In this document: one piece after another, positions 43,416 through 56,600 of the stretch
Layout of the letters: each line of letters starts with the position of its first letter
How positions within the stretch are numbered: position 1 is the first letter of the stretch
Notes under the pieces: generated by a model
Seen by the model: the letters and a program-made list of their open reading frames with translations, nothing else
Told to the model about the DNA's origin: nothing
Database searches by the model: none
Origin: an uncultured Clostridia bacterium
Lineage (GTDB): Bacteria; Bacillota; Clostridia; Christensenellales; UBA1242
DNA length: 64,000 bases
Direction: 5' to 3'
Assembly: GCA_934747775.1 (NCBI GenBank)
Contig: CAKVHA010000006.1
Span: 19,932 to 83,931, forward strand
Position numbers and translations under genes: made by a program

Positions 43416-44543
43416 ATGGATAACAAAATTTCAAATTTAGAACAACTTAGAATTCACGAACTTAGAGATTTAGCGCGTAAAATGGGTGTCCAAGCTCCAA
43501 CAATATTAAAAAAAGAAGAGATTATTGAAGAAATCCGCAAAATAATGAGTGGAGAGAGCGAACCATTTACCCGCGTTTCAAAAAAAGGCAGACCAGCAAG
43601 AACAGGCGCAGATAATTTTGATGTTGTGGATTTCATATTGCCAAAACCAGAGAACTTGCACGAAGTTAACGATGAACAATTATACGACTTTGCACAAGAC
43701 AAATTTTCGTATGTTTTAAATATGGAGTCGGCAAGTTACGGCAATGAGAAAAACGAACCACACGAATGCAGCGGCTGTGTTGAAGTAAAACCAGAAGGAT
43801 ATGGCGTGTTACACACAAAAGGTATTTGTCCATCGGATGGTGATGTGTTTATAAGCAAAAACATTGTAAAACAACTTAACTTAAAAAGTGGAGAAATGGT
43901 GAAAGCGTGGGCAAAACTAATTAAAGAGGGATACCCCGAAAACGCTTACGAAATAACACGAAAAAGCCCAGAGAGTACCCTTGATTTTGATTCGGAAAAT
44001 GGTGTAAAATTAGACGGCGGTGTTAAAATTAATGATGATTTATTAGATTTTAAGCTTGGCGGACGTTATTTTATAAAAACCAACGCCGATGTGTATAGCG
44101 TTGTTCCACAAGTTGCAGATAGCGTAATAAAAAATGTGAAAAATGCAAAAGTTGTCACATTCTATTTAAATGCAATGAGAGAACGCATTAATTACAACGA
44201 AATAAAACTTGATTTTGTTCCGTTTAACAAAATGGATGATGAAATTATGATTGCTGCCGAATTGTTTTTTGAAAAATGTAAACGTTTGGCAGAGCAGGGC
44301 AACAATGTTGTTGTGGTGTTAAGTGGATTAAGTCAACTTGCAAAATCTTGCAACGCGGTGTTTTTAAAAACCAACAACTATCAAGAAGTTAGTCCAAAAA
44401 CTGTGTTTGTAATTAAAAACATATTAGCCACAGCAAAAAAGATAAGTGAAAATTGTAGCATATCATTAATTTGTGTAGATGATTTAAAAGTCCCAAAAAA
44501 CATTCAAGAAATGTTTGAGTTTGAAATATTGCCATTATTTTAA
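43416..44543 (+). CDS. Rho-like protein with degenerate ATPase domain
   Basis: 375 residues, shorter than typical Rho (~420+). The N-terminal Rho_N helical domain (5-45, LRIHELRDLARKMGV) and the OB-fold RNA-binding domain (about 117-170, CVEVKPEGYGVLH, DVFISKNIVKQLNLKSGE) are well kept. The ATPase region aligns with Rho, but the P-loop is lost: where Rho has a GPPKAGKT-type loop this protein reads GGRYFIKTNADVY (216-228). The Walker B/arginine segments are altered (GLSQLAKSCN in place of DSITRLARAYN), and the chain stops early. It keeps RNA-binding potential but should not be a helicase. It lies 76 bp after ypeB with its own ribosome binding site. Confidence 0.82.
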   Translation: MDNKISNLEQLRIHELRDLARKMGVQAPTILKKEEIIEEIRKIMSGESEPFTRVSKKGRPARTGADNFDVVDFILPKPENLHEVNDEQLYDFAQDKFSYVLNMESASYGNEKNEPHECSGCVEVKPEGYGVLHTKGICPSDGDVFISKNIVKQLNLKSGEMVKAWAKLIKEGYPENAYEITRKSPESTLDFDSENGVKLDGGVKINDDLLDFKLGGRYFIKTNADVYSVVPQVADSVIKNVKNAKVVTFYLNAMRERINYNEIKLDFVPFNKMDDEIMIAAELFFEKCKRLAEQGNNVVVVLSGLSQLAKSCNAVFLKTNNYQEVSPKTVFVIKNILATAKKISENCSISLICVDDLKVPKNIQEMFEFEILPLF

Positions 44544-44554
44544 CAAATTTTATG

Positions 44555-44626
44555 TACTATGCAAACTATAAATTTAATACTATGCAAACAAACAAAAAAG
44601 CACGGAATTTCCGTGCTTTTTTTGTT
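44555..44626. terminator. Terminator module with two TACTATGCAAAC boxes (copy 1)
   Basis: TACTATGCAAAC occurs at 44555-44566 and 44578-44589, followed by AAAAAAGCACGGAA-T-TTCCGTGCTTTTTT. The hairpin serves both the Rho-like gene and the convergent giant gene. The same box and hairpin recur at 60923-60969 and 61409-61457. Confidence 0.85.
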
Positions 44627-44634
44627 TTATTGGT

Positions 44635-47600
44635 TTATCTAAATTTAGTGTGCTTTCTTAAAATTATGAATGTAACAATTAATAAAACTACAACAACAAC
44701 TGCAATTATTATAATCAACTTAGCGGAAGAGTTAAGTGGAGTAGCTTTGTTTACAGTGTAAGAAACAATAAAGTTGTTGTCTTTGTTGTAAATTTCAATA
44801 GTCCACTTACCAGTACTGTTAATAACAATATTGCTAAGTTTGTCTTCGCTTTCGCTGTTAATTTCATAACGCTCTTGCTCGCTGCCGTTAACCTTAACCA
44901 ATATATAGCTTTCACCAACTTGAGAGTAGATAAGCGCCGCATTGTATTGCAAAGTAACCGCTTTAGTGGTGCTAGTGCCATATGTGTAGTTTATTGGGGT
45001 AATAGAAGGAGTTTCGTTGTTGATTCGCATACTAAATGTGAATGGGAAGTAGTCGTTTGTGATTTCGTCGTATCCCAACAATGTTATGGTGTACAAACCA
45101 GCAGTGTCTGTATCACCAGAAGTAATCCAAAGGCTGTCGTGCGATTTTTGAGTAATTAAACTTGTGATGTCTAAGTCGTTTCTAACAACTTTTTGAATTG
45201 TAAATCCGTATGCCGAAGAGAAACCAAAAGTCATTTTCATAACGTTTGGATTTAGTATTGTAAATTCGTAAACTGAAGAGTAATCGGCGTTATCTTGTGT
45301 AGTATTGCTAGCTTTGTATGCGTTAATTATTAGCTTGTAATTGCCCGACTCTTTAAATGTGTAAGCAGTGTTTGAAACAGTAGTAATAGGCGGAGCAATG
45401 TCGTTTATTTTCTTTTCAACACCATTGTGAATTACTGTTATTTCGTGACGCGTATAGTAGTCGCTAAGAGTAGGAATGTTTAGGGTTACTTCATTGTTAA
45501 AAAACCTGTTATTAATAGGGTTTTCGCCATTTGTATCAAATAAAACGCTCTTAATTAGGGTTATGCGTAATGTTTTCAAAACGTTTCCAACGCTATCTCT
45601 AACAATAAACTCGTGAACACCAGTAGAAGCAATTGTTATTGTGTAAGTTGGATCGTTGTTAGAACCGCTTGAATAGGTTTTTACATATTTGCCATTGTAG
45701 CGATGTTCGGTGAACACTTTGTTTCCATTAAATATGCCATCTGTTTCACTTCCATAGAATGATTTTATTGTTAGCTCAATTTTATCTACCTTTTGGTCGT
45801 AAGAAAGTCCGTTGTTTGTTCCAAGTTCTTTAGCAATTTCATCGCCTTTCATAGGTGGATTTAATGATGTACCGTCTGTGTAAATAATGTTTAGGTTATT
45901 AATCATTTCGCCATAAGCTGTTGTGCCTTTTATAGGTTTTACTTTTACAACTCTAATTTTGTTTAGAATAAGCGGATCAATATTATCGCCATAATTTCTA
46001 ATAATATTGTATTCTAAATAATCTTCGCTGATAGATTCAACCTTTTCGTAGCCTATACCTTTGGTTTGGTCGGTGTTTATAATAACATTGTAATCGTTTA
46101 TATTTCCTTTACCACTTTCTTCTAAGAAGTAGTAGTATTTAATTATATATCCATATCCGTTATTATCTGTTGAAATGTAATCTGATTCATAAGGTTCGAA
46201 TGTGCGGGTGCCAGTGTCAACAACAACCGAATAATATCTGTTTCCGCTATTTTTTAGCGTGAAGTTAACACGTGTTTCGTTTCCAATTTCGTCGGTTACA
46301 ATTAATGTGTATCCGCCAATTTCGCCAACTTCGTATTGATCGGCTGCTGTGATGTTTAGGGTAGTGGTTACCGAATTAATTGTTTTAACAAGTTGACCAG
46401 TTGTTAGATAATTGCTGCTCCAAGTGATGTGGAAGTTTTTGTAGTAACTACCAGATTCTACCACAGTAAGTGGAGTGTCGCTAATAAAGCTTATCACTGG
46501 TTTGCGGCTATCTATCTTAACATTGTAGGTAATAGGGTTTTCTGGATCACCAGCCCAAGAAAATTCTATAACATACTCGCAAAGCCCATTGTCGCCGTTA
46601 AAGTTGTTTAGTCGACTAAAGCCAAATGTTGTTTTTACATTGGAGTTTGTAGGGTCGCTGTTTTGTGATGTGAATATACTGTTTGTAAATGCTATGGCGT
46701 AAGCTCCAGAATCGTCTTTAATTATTGAATCAAACTGAAGCCCTTCTTCATTTTCTTTAAATGTTTTACCATCTTCACTATATTTACCAATAGCTTTTTT
46801 GTAAGTATCGCCAGATTTTTCAAACTTAATGTCATAGTAGGTGTACTCGTTTTCACCAGTGCTAACTTTAATACAATCTCTTAAACCAAAGTTAATGTTG
46901 TATAAGTGTTCGTTTATGGTGAATGTAAAATCTCTAGATGTGATATAACTTAAATTGCCTTGAATATATTTGCTGTTAAATGCAAAATTGTAACTTTCGT
47001 CGCCACCACCTACATTTTTGTAAATAGGAGTTCCGCAAGTTCTGCCAAAGTTGTCACACGCTGTAAACTTGTAGATGCCTTTACCTAAAACATAAGACGT
47101 GTCGGAATAAATATTTTCGTAGCTTGACAAAATAGTTTTTGAATTAATGTCCGAAGTTAGATATTGCCAGCCGTTTAGAGAATATGTTTGAATTGTAAAA
47201 CGATCAATGAAAACGTGATCTGTTCGTTTTGGAACAGTAACAGTAAGTGATTCGCTAGCTGATGTGAATTTTAAATCTAATTCTGCATCTGGGCGGTTTA
47301 AGAACATTACAAAGTTGTCGCCAAATCTATTAGTTATTTCAATTTGATATGAGAATATCGTAATAGCATTGGTGTTAATGATGTCTTGTATAGTAACAGT
47401 AACAAGGTTGTAGAACTGATCCATACTCATAGTGTAAGGGTCGCTTACTAATGTGCTAAGCAGGGTGCCAGCAGTGAAAACAGCTCCGTTTTTGTTTGCA
47501 CTGCTTATTCTTACAGTTACAAATTGATCAAATAAAGGTGACTTGTCACTGTTTGTATATGGTTTTCCGTCGTTAAACAAGTAACCGCCAGTTTCTTCGT

Positions 47601-50600
47601 TGGAGATTCCTATAATTGGCTGAATTCTAGAAATATCAAACATATCGAATGAAGAAACTTTAGTTCCTTTATCATCGGTTTTATTAGTGTGATAGAAGCC
47701 TACATAATTAATATCAATAGATTTATTTTCGTTTTCGCCATTATCATTAGAATAGGACAACAAATATGGAGTTAGCATATCTATACCGCTGTTTGTTATC
47801 CAAGCGTTGTAAGAACTTTTGTACGCTATATTTGCATTAGCAGATAATATGTCGTTGTAGAATTTGTAAAGGTCTGGTTTTTCTTCAATTGATTCGCGAT
47901 AGTCAAAGCTGTATTCGGTTGAGTCTATACTAGCGTAATAATGGTCTGGGTTATTAATGCCATACAAAGGATATTCAACATTGTTGTAATGTATTGCAAG
48001 AGGTTCTTCGGCACCTTCTGGTTTAACTTCGCCATTGTATGTTGTTCCATAAATGTCTTTAATAATCCAATTTTCGTTTTCCTTAGTAACAATTAAATAT
48101 TTGTTATCTACTTTTGCAAAGTAATATAAGTAATTGTTTGTCTTTGAGTTGTTGGTGTAATTTACACCATACTCAACTTTTTCGTTGTCATAGATGTAAA
48201 CAATATAGCGGGTTAGGTTTTCTGCTTCGTCTTCTTCTATTAACTCGTAATAACCTTGTTTGAAGTCGGCAGGAAGTTTGTTAAAGTCAAATCCTTTTGT
48301 TGTTCCTGCTTCTGTAACAATATCTTGGTTAAAAATGTAAGGATTGTATTTTGTAGTGTTGGTGCGGTTAAATATTTCAGTTTTGTTGTCGCCCGATTCG
48401 TTTGGAAGATATGAGAAAACATATTTAGTTAGGTCGCTACCAATTTTTCTTAAATACATTCCAACACCTTCTGCTTGGCTGTATTTAAACTTAGTAGAGT
48501 TGTTAGCGTTTATATTAACAGCAAAAGCATAGTGTTTTAATAAATCATCTCTTTCAATTGGAAGAAGTTGAGAGTATGTTCTGCCGTTGTATTTTGTTTT
48601 GCAGTATTCGTCTAGATTAGGGTCGTTTGCAGCCAAAACTGTGTCTAGGTTGTCACTAGGTGCTTTGTTGTCTACATAAATTTCAAACGTTGTATTGTAG
48701 TAGTTTCTAATAATATTTGTATCGGAATTACCATCGTATTCTGTTACAAGATAATCGTTTTTGTTGTCGGCAGCAAAATGCACTTCTACGGTGTATCTAG
48801 CATTATCATCTGCTTTAGATAGATATCCGCTCTCGTTTCCGTTGAATATTACAAACGAGTAAGTAGGTAGGGTGCTTGTGCCGTCGCCGTCGGTAAATTT
48901 AATTACGTTTTTAACATCGGCGCCAGCAGTAATTGATGTTGCAGTTATGTTTCCGCTTGTATCTTTGCCAGTTTGTAAAATTACACTTCCGTCTTTTTTA
49001 ATAACAACATCATAAGGGTCTATTTTAGCATCATAAATGCTTGCGCTTTGAGTAAATGTAAATTGCAAGAACTCTTTATTAATGTTTTTGTAAACTACAT
49101 TTTTCCCTGTAGATTTTACAACATTGTCATATTCATCACGTTCTTCCAAATCAACAATACTCTTTAATACGTCATCAGCTTTTGTTTGGAATACTCCTTC
49201 TGGAGAATCGTGTTTGATGCCAAATATAAAGTAGTAGGTGTTAGGATTTGATGTGTTTTGTTCTTGAATGTCACCATTTTTTACTGAATATGTTACGCTA
49301 GAATTGTCGCTAATTGATAGTCTGTAATTTGCTTTCTTGACCAAACTAAAGTTGTTGTTTATTAAGTCGCCATATTCAGCCTTAATGCTTGTGGTTTTCG
49401 AACCATCGGCATTAATCACTGTTTCGGTTATGTCGCTGCCATCTGAAGTGTCTTGCAAACTTACAGTGTATTTAAATTTGTTTGCGTTCCATTTTTTACT
49501 AAATTCGTCGCCAACATAGTTTAGAATATTAGTTTTGTTGTCACTATTGTAACGCTTAAATAGTTTAAGATTTGCGTTGCCAGCAAGTTTTTCTGCTGTT
49601 GAATATTTGTCTATAGGAAAGTCAGATTTTACTCTTAGTTTGTTTGTATTAATTTCATCACCAGAATCTCCAGCAGCTTTTTCGTAGGTCTTTAATAGTT
49701 CAACAGTAATTCGTGGGTCGTCTGCGTTGCCTAAAATAATAGACAAGTTGTCGCCAATGCTGTTTATTCTATCCAAATTAGAACCACTATACACTAGGCT
49801 AATTATATCGTTGCGGTCTACAACATAAACATAATATCTTATAGCAAGGTCGTCTTGCAAATCTTCATAAATGCTGTCGCTTGCGTCAATGTCTTCGTTT
49901 GTAATAATGTTGCCGGTGTCGTTTGTAATGTAAACACGTTTAAATATGTAAAGTCCAAGCGCTGTTTGATTGCTACGTTCGTTAACAGTTCCCGAAACAT
50001 ATTTGCCATCGCTTTCGGTTTCGGCAGTAGAGTTGTTGTCGGTGCCAGTTCCAAATGGATAACCCTTAACAAATGTGTTGGCACTTGTTAGAACCTGATT
50101 AACTGTTAATGTGTCGGTTCTGGATTCAATAATGTTTCTGTTTACATCGCACAAATAATATTTGTCAATATCAAACTTGTATAATTTACCATATGTTGTA
50201 TCATAAATGTAATCATCATATGGAGTGTACGATGTGTCTATTTCTTCGTTGTTTTGCAAATATTTACCCATATCAAAAGGATAGTAGCTATATGTTATTT
50301 TAGCTTTAAATGTTTTGTCGCTTAATGTTTTGTAATCATATGTAAGTTCCGAAATGTTGTAAACATTATTGTTGGAAATCATTTGAGAACTATCTAATTT
50401 TGCATCAGTGTTTTTGCCATAGAATGTTTCTTTTGCAACACTTGAGTTCATAGTAACAAGTTGGGTGGTGGAGTTGCCTATAGCGTCGGTTACCACAAAG
50501 GTGTACTGCTTGTCACCTACAAACATATCGTTAAGATTTATGTTAGAGTTCCAATATGTAGATGTGTTTGCGTTAACAAAATTTGCTTTCAATGCGTGTT

Positions 50601-53600
50601 TTGCGGTGTAAATTGTAGCACCGCCAGCAACATTTGCTGCGCTAGGTACAGGAGTTATTGCATACTTGCTATTGCCTTCGTACGATACTAAAGCTGTGCT
50701 TATAGGAATAAATAAGTAAAGCTCAGGTTTTCCGTCGGTGTTGTTTACGGTTTGTGTAAACATTCCGTTGTAGGCTTGTTTGTTTGAGTTAACGCTCGAA
50801 ATAAACTTAGCGTAAAGGTTGTCTTTTTTATTATCGGTGTTTATTCTAATAGCTTTGTAATTGCCCCAAGAAACTAATGTGTTGCCTTCCACGGTGCCGT
50901 TTTCAATGGTTTTTTGTGGTTCGGCATTGGCTTCTTTTAAATTAGTGTAAAGCATATATGGTGTGCTTGTGTCGTAGAAGTAGTAGTAATACTCGCTATT
51001 GCCAGCAGCATCATAAAGCTTAATAATGTAAATTGCCGATTGTGTGGTTAGTCCTAATATTTGTCCGCTTGTAATTGCGCCGCCTTTAGCAGCAACATCG
51101 GCACTCACAAAGTTGTAGGTAGGGGAGTTGTTAAGGTCGTCGGAGTTGTCAAACAATTCGTTTGCAGCCTTAATTACAACATCGGTTGTAATTGCGCTTA
51201 GGTTGTTTAGCGACTCTGCATAGCGGTCATAACTATCTAATGAAATTGTTTTTATTTTAGCATACACAGGTGCACCACTATATGCCTTAAATTTGTTTGA
51301 AACAAATGTTTTCATTTCGCTAAATATGTTGCTGTCGTATTTATTGCCAACATATTTTTGCGCTGCCGAGCCAGTAACATTGTATAGCGTTCCGTTTGGT
51401 GTGGTTTGGTCTACAATAATGTATGTGTTGCTATAACTTTGTGAATTAACGCCATAGTGAATAGAAAATGTGTATCGACCTTCACTTGTAGGCATTATGT
51501 TGTTTTTAACAATGTTTCCGCTGTTTAAAACTGTGTTTTGGTCATAGCTTGTAGCAACATAAGTTACATAAACATCGCCTTGGAAGTAGTTTGGTTCTAC
51601 ATAGTTAACCGAAACAAAACGTGTGTTGGTGTATCGGCTGGCAGATGCACTCATTGTGTTGGATACAAATGGAACACCTTCGGTGGCAGCACCAGCGTGC
51701 GTCCTAATTTCCATATTAGGTGCTGTGTTGTCAATAACAAACATAAAGTATTGTTTTTGGTCATCATCTATGCCTCTTTCGTTGTTGTACACAATTTGCA
51801 TAATGTACGCGCCAGACTTGTTAATGGTGGTTTTGTTTGTGTAATCTAGCATTATGCCGCTGGTTGTATCAATTGTTAGGGTGGTCATATTGCCGTTTTT
51901 GTCACACTCATAACTAAATCCAGTGTAGCGCATATATTTAGATTGGCTGTACGAAATGTTGCCAAAATAATTAAAGTAAATAGGTTGTAGGTTTGTAAGT
52001 GGAATGTTGTACTTAAAGTTTTCGTTGTTGAAATACAAACTTACTTTATCGGCTTGTGCAAGTTTGTTAGAACCTGTAAATATTTTTGTTATATCAGTTG
52101 TGTTGCTGTTTTTATCGTCATTAGATGGAATGACAGTGTTGTTTGTAAGGTTGGAGTAGATATTTTCATCTAATTTATTAAATGCAATAGTGTTGTTGTT
52201 TTTCTTAAACGATGTTGTAATGCCGTATATTTTTAATGAACCATTACTTAAAATTGTGTTGTTTTTATCGTGATCCATTGGTGAGCCTTTGTATACAAAC
52301 AATCCATTGTCGTCATAAGCGCCATATTGCATTGTTTCTACGCCCCTAAACTTAATTGTAGTGCCCTTAACTGCATCAATAACAACATCTTTATACTTAG
52401 AACCAAGCACATCTTCTGCGCCATTTTCCACATCGGCAGGATACGAAACGTACGTTGTTGTATAACTTGTGTCGGTTCCTGCGGACATTAATCTAATGTT
52501 TTTAAATTCGTAATCGCCAAGTTCGGTTAGATTAATAATTGCATAGTAGTCCATAATTGTGTTGCCAGCGCCGTTTCTAATTAATCTGCCCGCCTTGTAA
52601 TAGTCTAATGTGTTGGTGTATTCTGATTTGTTTTTAGGGTTGTAGTGCGCGTAGTTTTCTAGTGATAAGTAGAACTTGCCAGTAGATTTTTCTATGTACA
52701 AGCTGCCAATTAGATTTGCTGAACTAATAGAGTCTTTGTAGTAGTCAATAGCATTTAGAGCAGAGTTTATTTGCATTATTATGGTTTGGTCTAGAGTGCC
52801 GTCTTTGGTTATTTGCAAAACACCGTACTCGTTGTTGCTGTTAACAATGCTGCTAAATTTAGAAGTGTTTCTAATTTCAAAACTTGTAGCATAATTAGAT
52901 TTTGATTGATTAAATTTAAATCCATATTCAACTCTAAACTTTGTAGCGTTGAAAATGTATGTTGGAATGTCATAACTTTGATTGTTGTAATAGTAGTTGT
53001 TGGTTCCTTTGGTTTCGTCACGTGTAACTACTGTTTCGTAAACGCCTGTGCCAACTGTTTTAATAGTGTTGAAAGTAGGGTATTCTACATATGCCGAATT
53101 TTCACTTAAATAGAACGAGTAGGTGTAGGTGTTTTTAGCTGATGCAACAACTTCGCTGCCAACAACTTTGTTTGTAGAATATGTAAATACAATTGTGTAA
53201 TATCCTGTTGCGTCAAACACATCAACTGGAGCTTTGTTGTCACCAATAATTGCCTTTATTCCGTGAAGGTCAAAGTATTGGAACCAGTACATATTAATGT
53301 TTTCTTTATCTTGATTGCCGTATTTCACATTTTGTGATTCAACATTATTAATGTCTATTCTAATGCCATATCTGCTATCAAAATAACTTTCTGCAAGGGT
53401 AGAGTACTTGCTAACTTCTTCGTTTCGCAAGAAAGCCTGAACTTCAAGTGTTGCTAGTCCACTTATGGCACCTTCTTCCGCCTTTTTATCGCCAAATTGA
53501 ATGTAAAGGTTTTTAATAGAAGCGGTGGTTGTTCCCAAAGACAAATCTTGTGCCGAAACAAAGTTGTCTAGCATAATTTGGCTTTCGCTTACAAATTGCG

Positions 53601-56600
53601 GCTTGTCTTTAATTGCTGCAGTGTCTTGATATGCTCTGCCATTACTGGTGGTCACATCAAACGACGTTCCGTTACTAACAATTCTAACACTGCTGCTTAT
53701 ACGGGTGGCATAAACTGATTCACGAGTTTGTGGGGTGGCAGACGCGTTTCCGTAAACATAAGTGTTGTACACATTGTTGTCTTCAGCAACAATATAGTAG
53801 TTGTTTGATGTTTCAATGTAATGAGTTAGGTTTGTTTGGGTGGCGTATGTGTTTTCTTTATAAACAACGTTTCCGCCAGTAAAATTGTATTCAAAGTTAA
53901 TACGTTTTGCTTCTATAAACGCGTTGTCGGTAATGTTTATTGCGTCGGACTTGTACTCGTAGTAGTAATACAATTTTCCGCCTTTAATTACATAGTAAAC
54001 ATTGTCTGCTTTGCCGTAGTCAATGTAGTTGTAATCAGTGCCGCCTATATTTAATATGTCTGCGTTGTAATTGTAGTACTTGCTGCTTGTAAATACTTGA
54101 TATCCAGTTTCTAATTTGGTTACATAATAATCCACATAACCAGTGTATTCAATTTTGCCGTTGTTTGGAGTAGATAACTGTCTAGAATGTGTCAATATTG
54201 TTGTAGATGTGTTTACAGCGTATCCGTCAACAAAGTCGTTAAGTTTGGTTTTGGTGTTGTCCGCTAAATAATACACATTTGTAGGCATTTCTTTATCTTT
54301 AATGTAAACCGCATAATAATCTTGTGAGCCATTAGTTAAGTCGTATCTAAATATTATAGTGTAATATGTGCTAACACCTTCAAACGCTGTTTTGTGAATA
54401 GCGTATGTTAGGTTGGTGCCTAACATAGTTGTTGAAATAGTGGCAAAGTCAGCTGAACCAGTGTAGGTCATCTTGGTGCCGTTTACATACATTTCGTCTG
54501 GTGCTGCAAATGTTCCGTTGTTTGCAATAAATGCGTTTCGTGTAACATCGTTATATCTAAACGAAACATCAATATCCAAAATTCTGCTGTTTACATAACG
54601 TATGGTTGTGTGCTTTATGGTTTTTGCGGACGTTACGTCTCCTTCATCGGTGAAAACAACTTCTTCGGCTTTAATTTCAACTTTAATTTTGCTTGTTCCG
54701 TCTACGCCTGCTACTGCTTTTGTAATGTCAATAAGTATTGGTACGCTGCTGCCGTCTTTCATTACGTACCAGCTGTTGCGTGTATCAACAAATCTGTAAA
54801 TAGTGTAGCCAATAAGACTTGTATCTCTTACAAAATTTTTTGAACCATCCGTAGTTTCTGTGTAAAATCCGCCACCATACAAGTTAACATAATATTTTGT
54901 ACCTGCTATGGTTACAGGGGCAAATAGGTTTGCAATGTGGTATCCTGTTTCACTATTGCCTTCATCAAGCACATTAATCATAACAACATTAGCTATGCTG
55001 TACAATGTTACATCTTTAAAGTCAGCTGCGGTATCAAATTCTTTTGCGCTAATATAATATGTTGTACCATCGTGAGTAAAGCTATATAATCTTGTAGGAA
55101 TAGTGCCCACATATGCATAACTAAGAGTAGGAGATGTTGCACCAGTTGGGTAAATTAAGTCTTTAGATTGTTCAGAGCCGTTATTAAATTTATAGTTAAA
55201 CGATGTAACCCCAACTTTCTTTATAGAAAAAGTGTTTACGCCAGGTATTTTGATTTCGGTTGCTCTGTTTGCGTAAACATACAATCCGTCGGCATATGCA
55301 CTGCTTCCAGTTTGATTTTTCTGAACATAATAATCTACATTTGCATAAGGCTCGGCAATTTTTTCATAATATTTGTTTTCAGATGGTGTTAGGCTTGTAG
55401 AAGTATTGTAAACAATATATGTGTTGCCGTCGTCTTCTGCATAATATGTTGTTTCATCAAATTGAGATGTTGCCGTAAACGAAGCTAGGGCAGTGTGAGG
55501 ATTGCCTTTGTTGTCGTTAAATGTTACGCCTGTTGGTAGGTTTTCTGCTGTTTTTGCTTGTGAAGTAAATATGCTAACAATTTGTCTATATTCGTCTACT
55601 TTGTATTCAAATACAGTGTTTGTAACTTTGTTTGTGTATTTTGCTATATATGTTACAGCTCCGCCATTTTCTTTGTAGTTAAATATTAATGTGGAGTACA
55701 GGGCGCCGTTGTTAACATAAAATCTTCCCACTTCTGGCAAGTCTACTGTGTAGTAGTCTATTGCTTGAACAGGGTAGGAGTTGTTTTCAATCATAATAGC
55801 GTTAATTTCTGGTTCGTAAGCAAAGTCTTGCATTTTGTTTTTGTGAGCCATATCAAGATACAATCCAGTATCGTGATAAAAATATTGTGTGTCAAAGTTA
55901 ATAAAGTTGTTTTTAGGTTTTGTGGTTTCGTTTAGTATTAATAATCCGCTAGATAGCAATTGATAACTAAACCTTACACTAACTTTAATGTCGTCGGTTT
56001 CATCAATTTTTACATATTTTGTGTCAGTGTTAAATTGAGCACTTGTTACTGCGGTAACAGTGTATTTGTTGTTTGGTGTTCCGTCGCCAGTTATTCTAAA
56101 CAATGTGTCGTTAACAAGTCTATCAATTTTAACCTTATCTGCAGCTAGCGTATATTTTACATAAAAGATTTGACCATTAATGTTAACCCTAAAGTATTTG
56201 CCCTTAACATTGTTGTCAAAATCGGTAGTATCTTTACAGTTTGCTTGAATTTCGGTGTTAATTAATATTGTTTCCGATTCGGTTTTGCTTGCGGTAAACG
56301 AACTTTCAAAAGTGTATATTCCGCTTGCTTCATTGTATCCCAACTCGTCACCTAAACTATCTATAGGTCTTATGCTACCATTGTGAGTTTTTACTCTTGA
56401 GTTTACAATGTAGTATTTTTTAGGATTGCCATCTAAATTAACAAATTCGTGCCAAGCGTATTGGTCAAGCGCGCCTTTTGTTGTGGCAAATCCAAATTGA
56501 ACATTATCAACATTGTTGTTGTTTCTAATTATTGCGTAGTTAAATCCGGTTGTTTCTAGGCTGCTTTCGGTTTTCATTAACTTGTAGGCTTCACTTCCGC

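Noticed and set aside
44875..55392. Many antisense frames of 60-100 codons inside the giant gene
   Set aside because: They are compositional shadows of a repetitive AT-rich gene, with no ribosome binding sites and no protein-like patterns.
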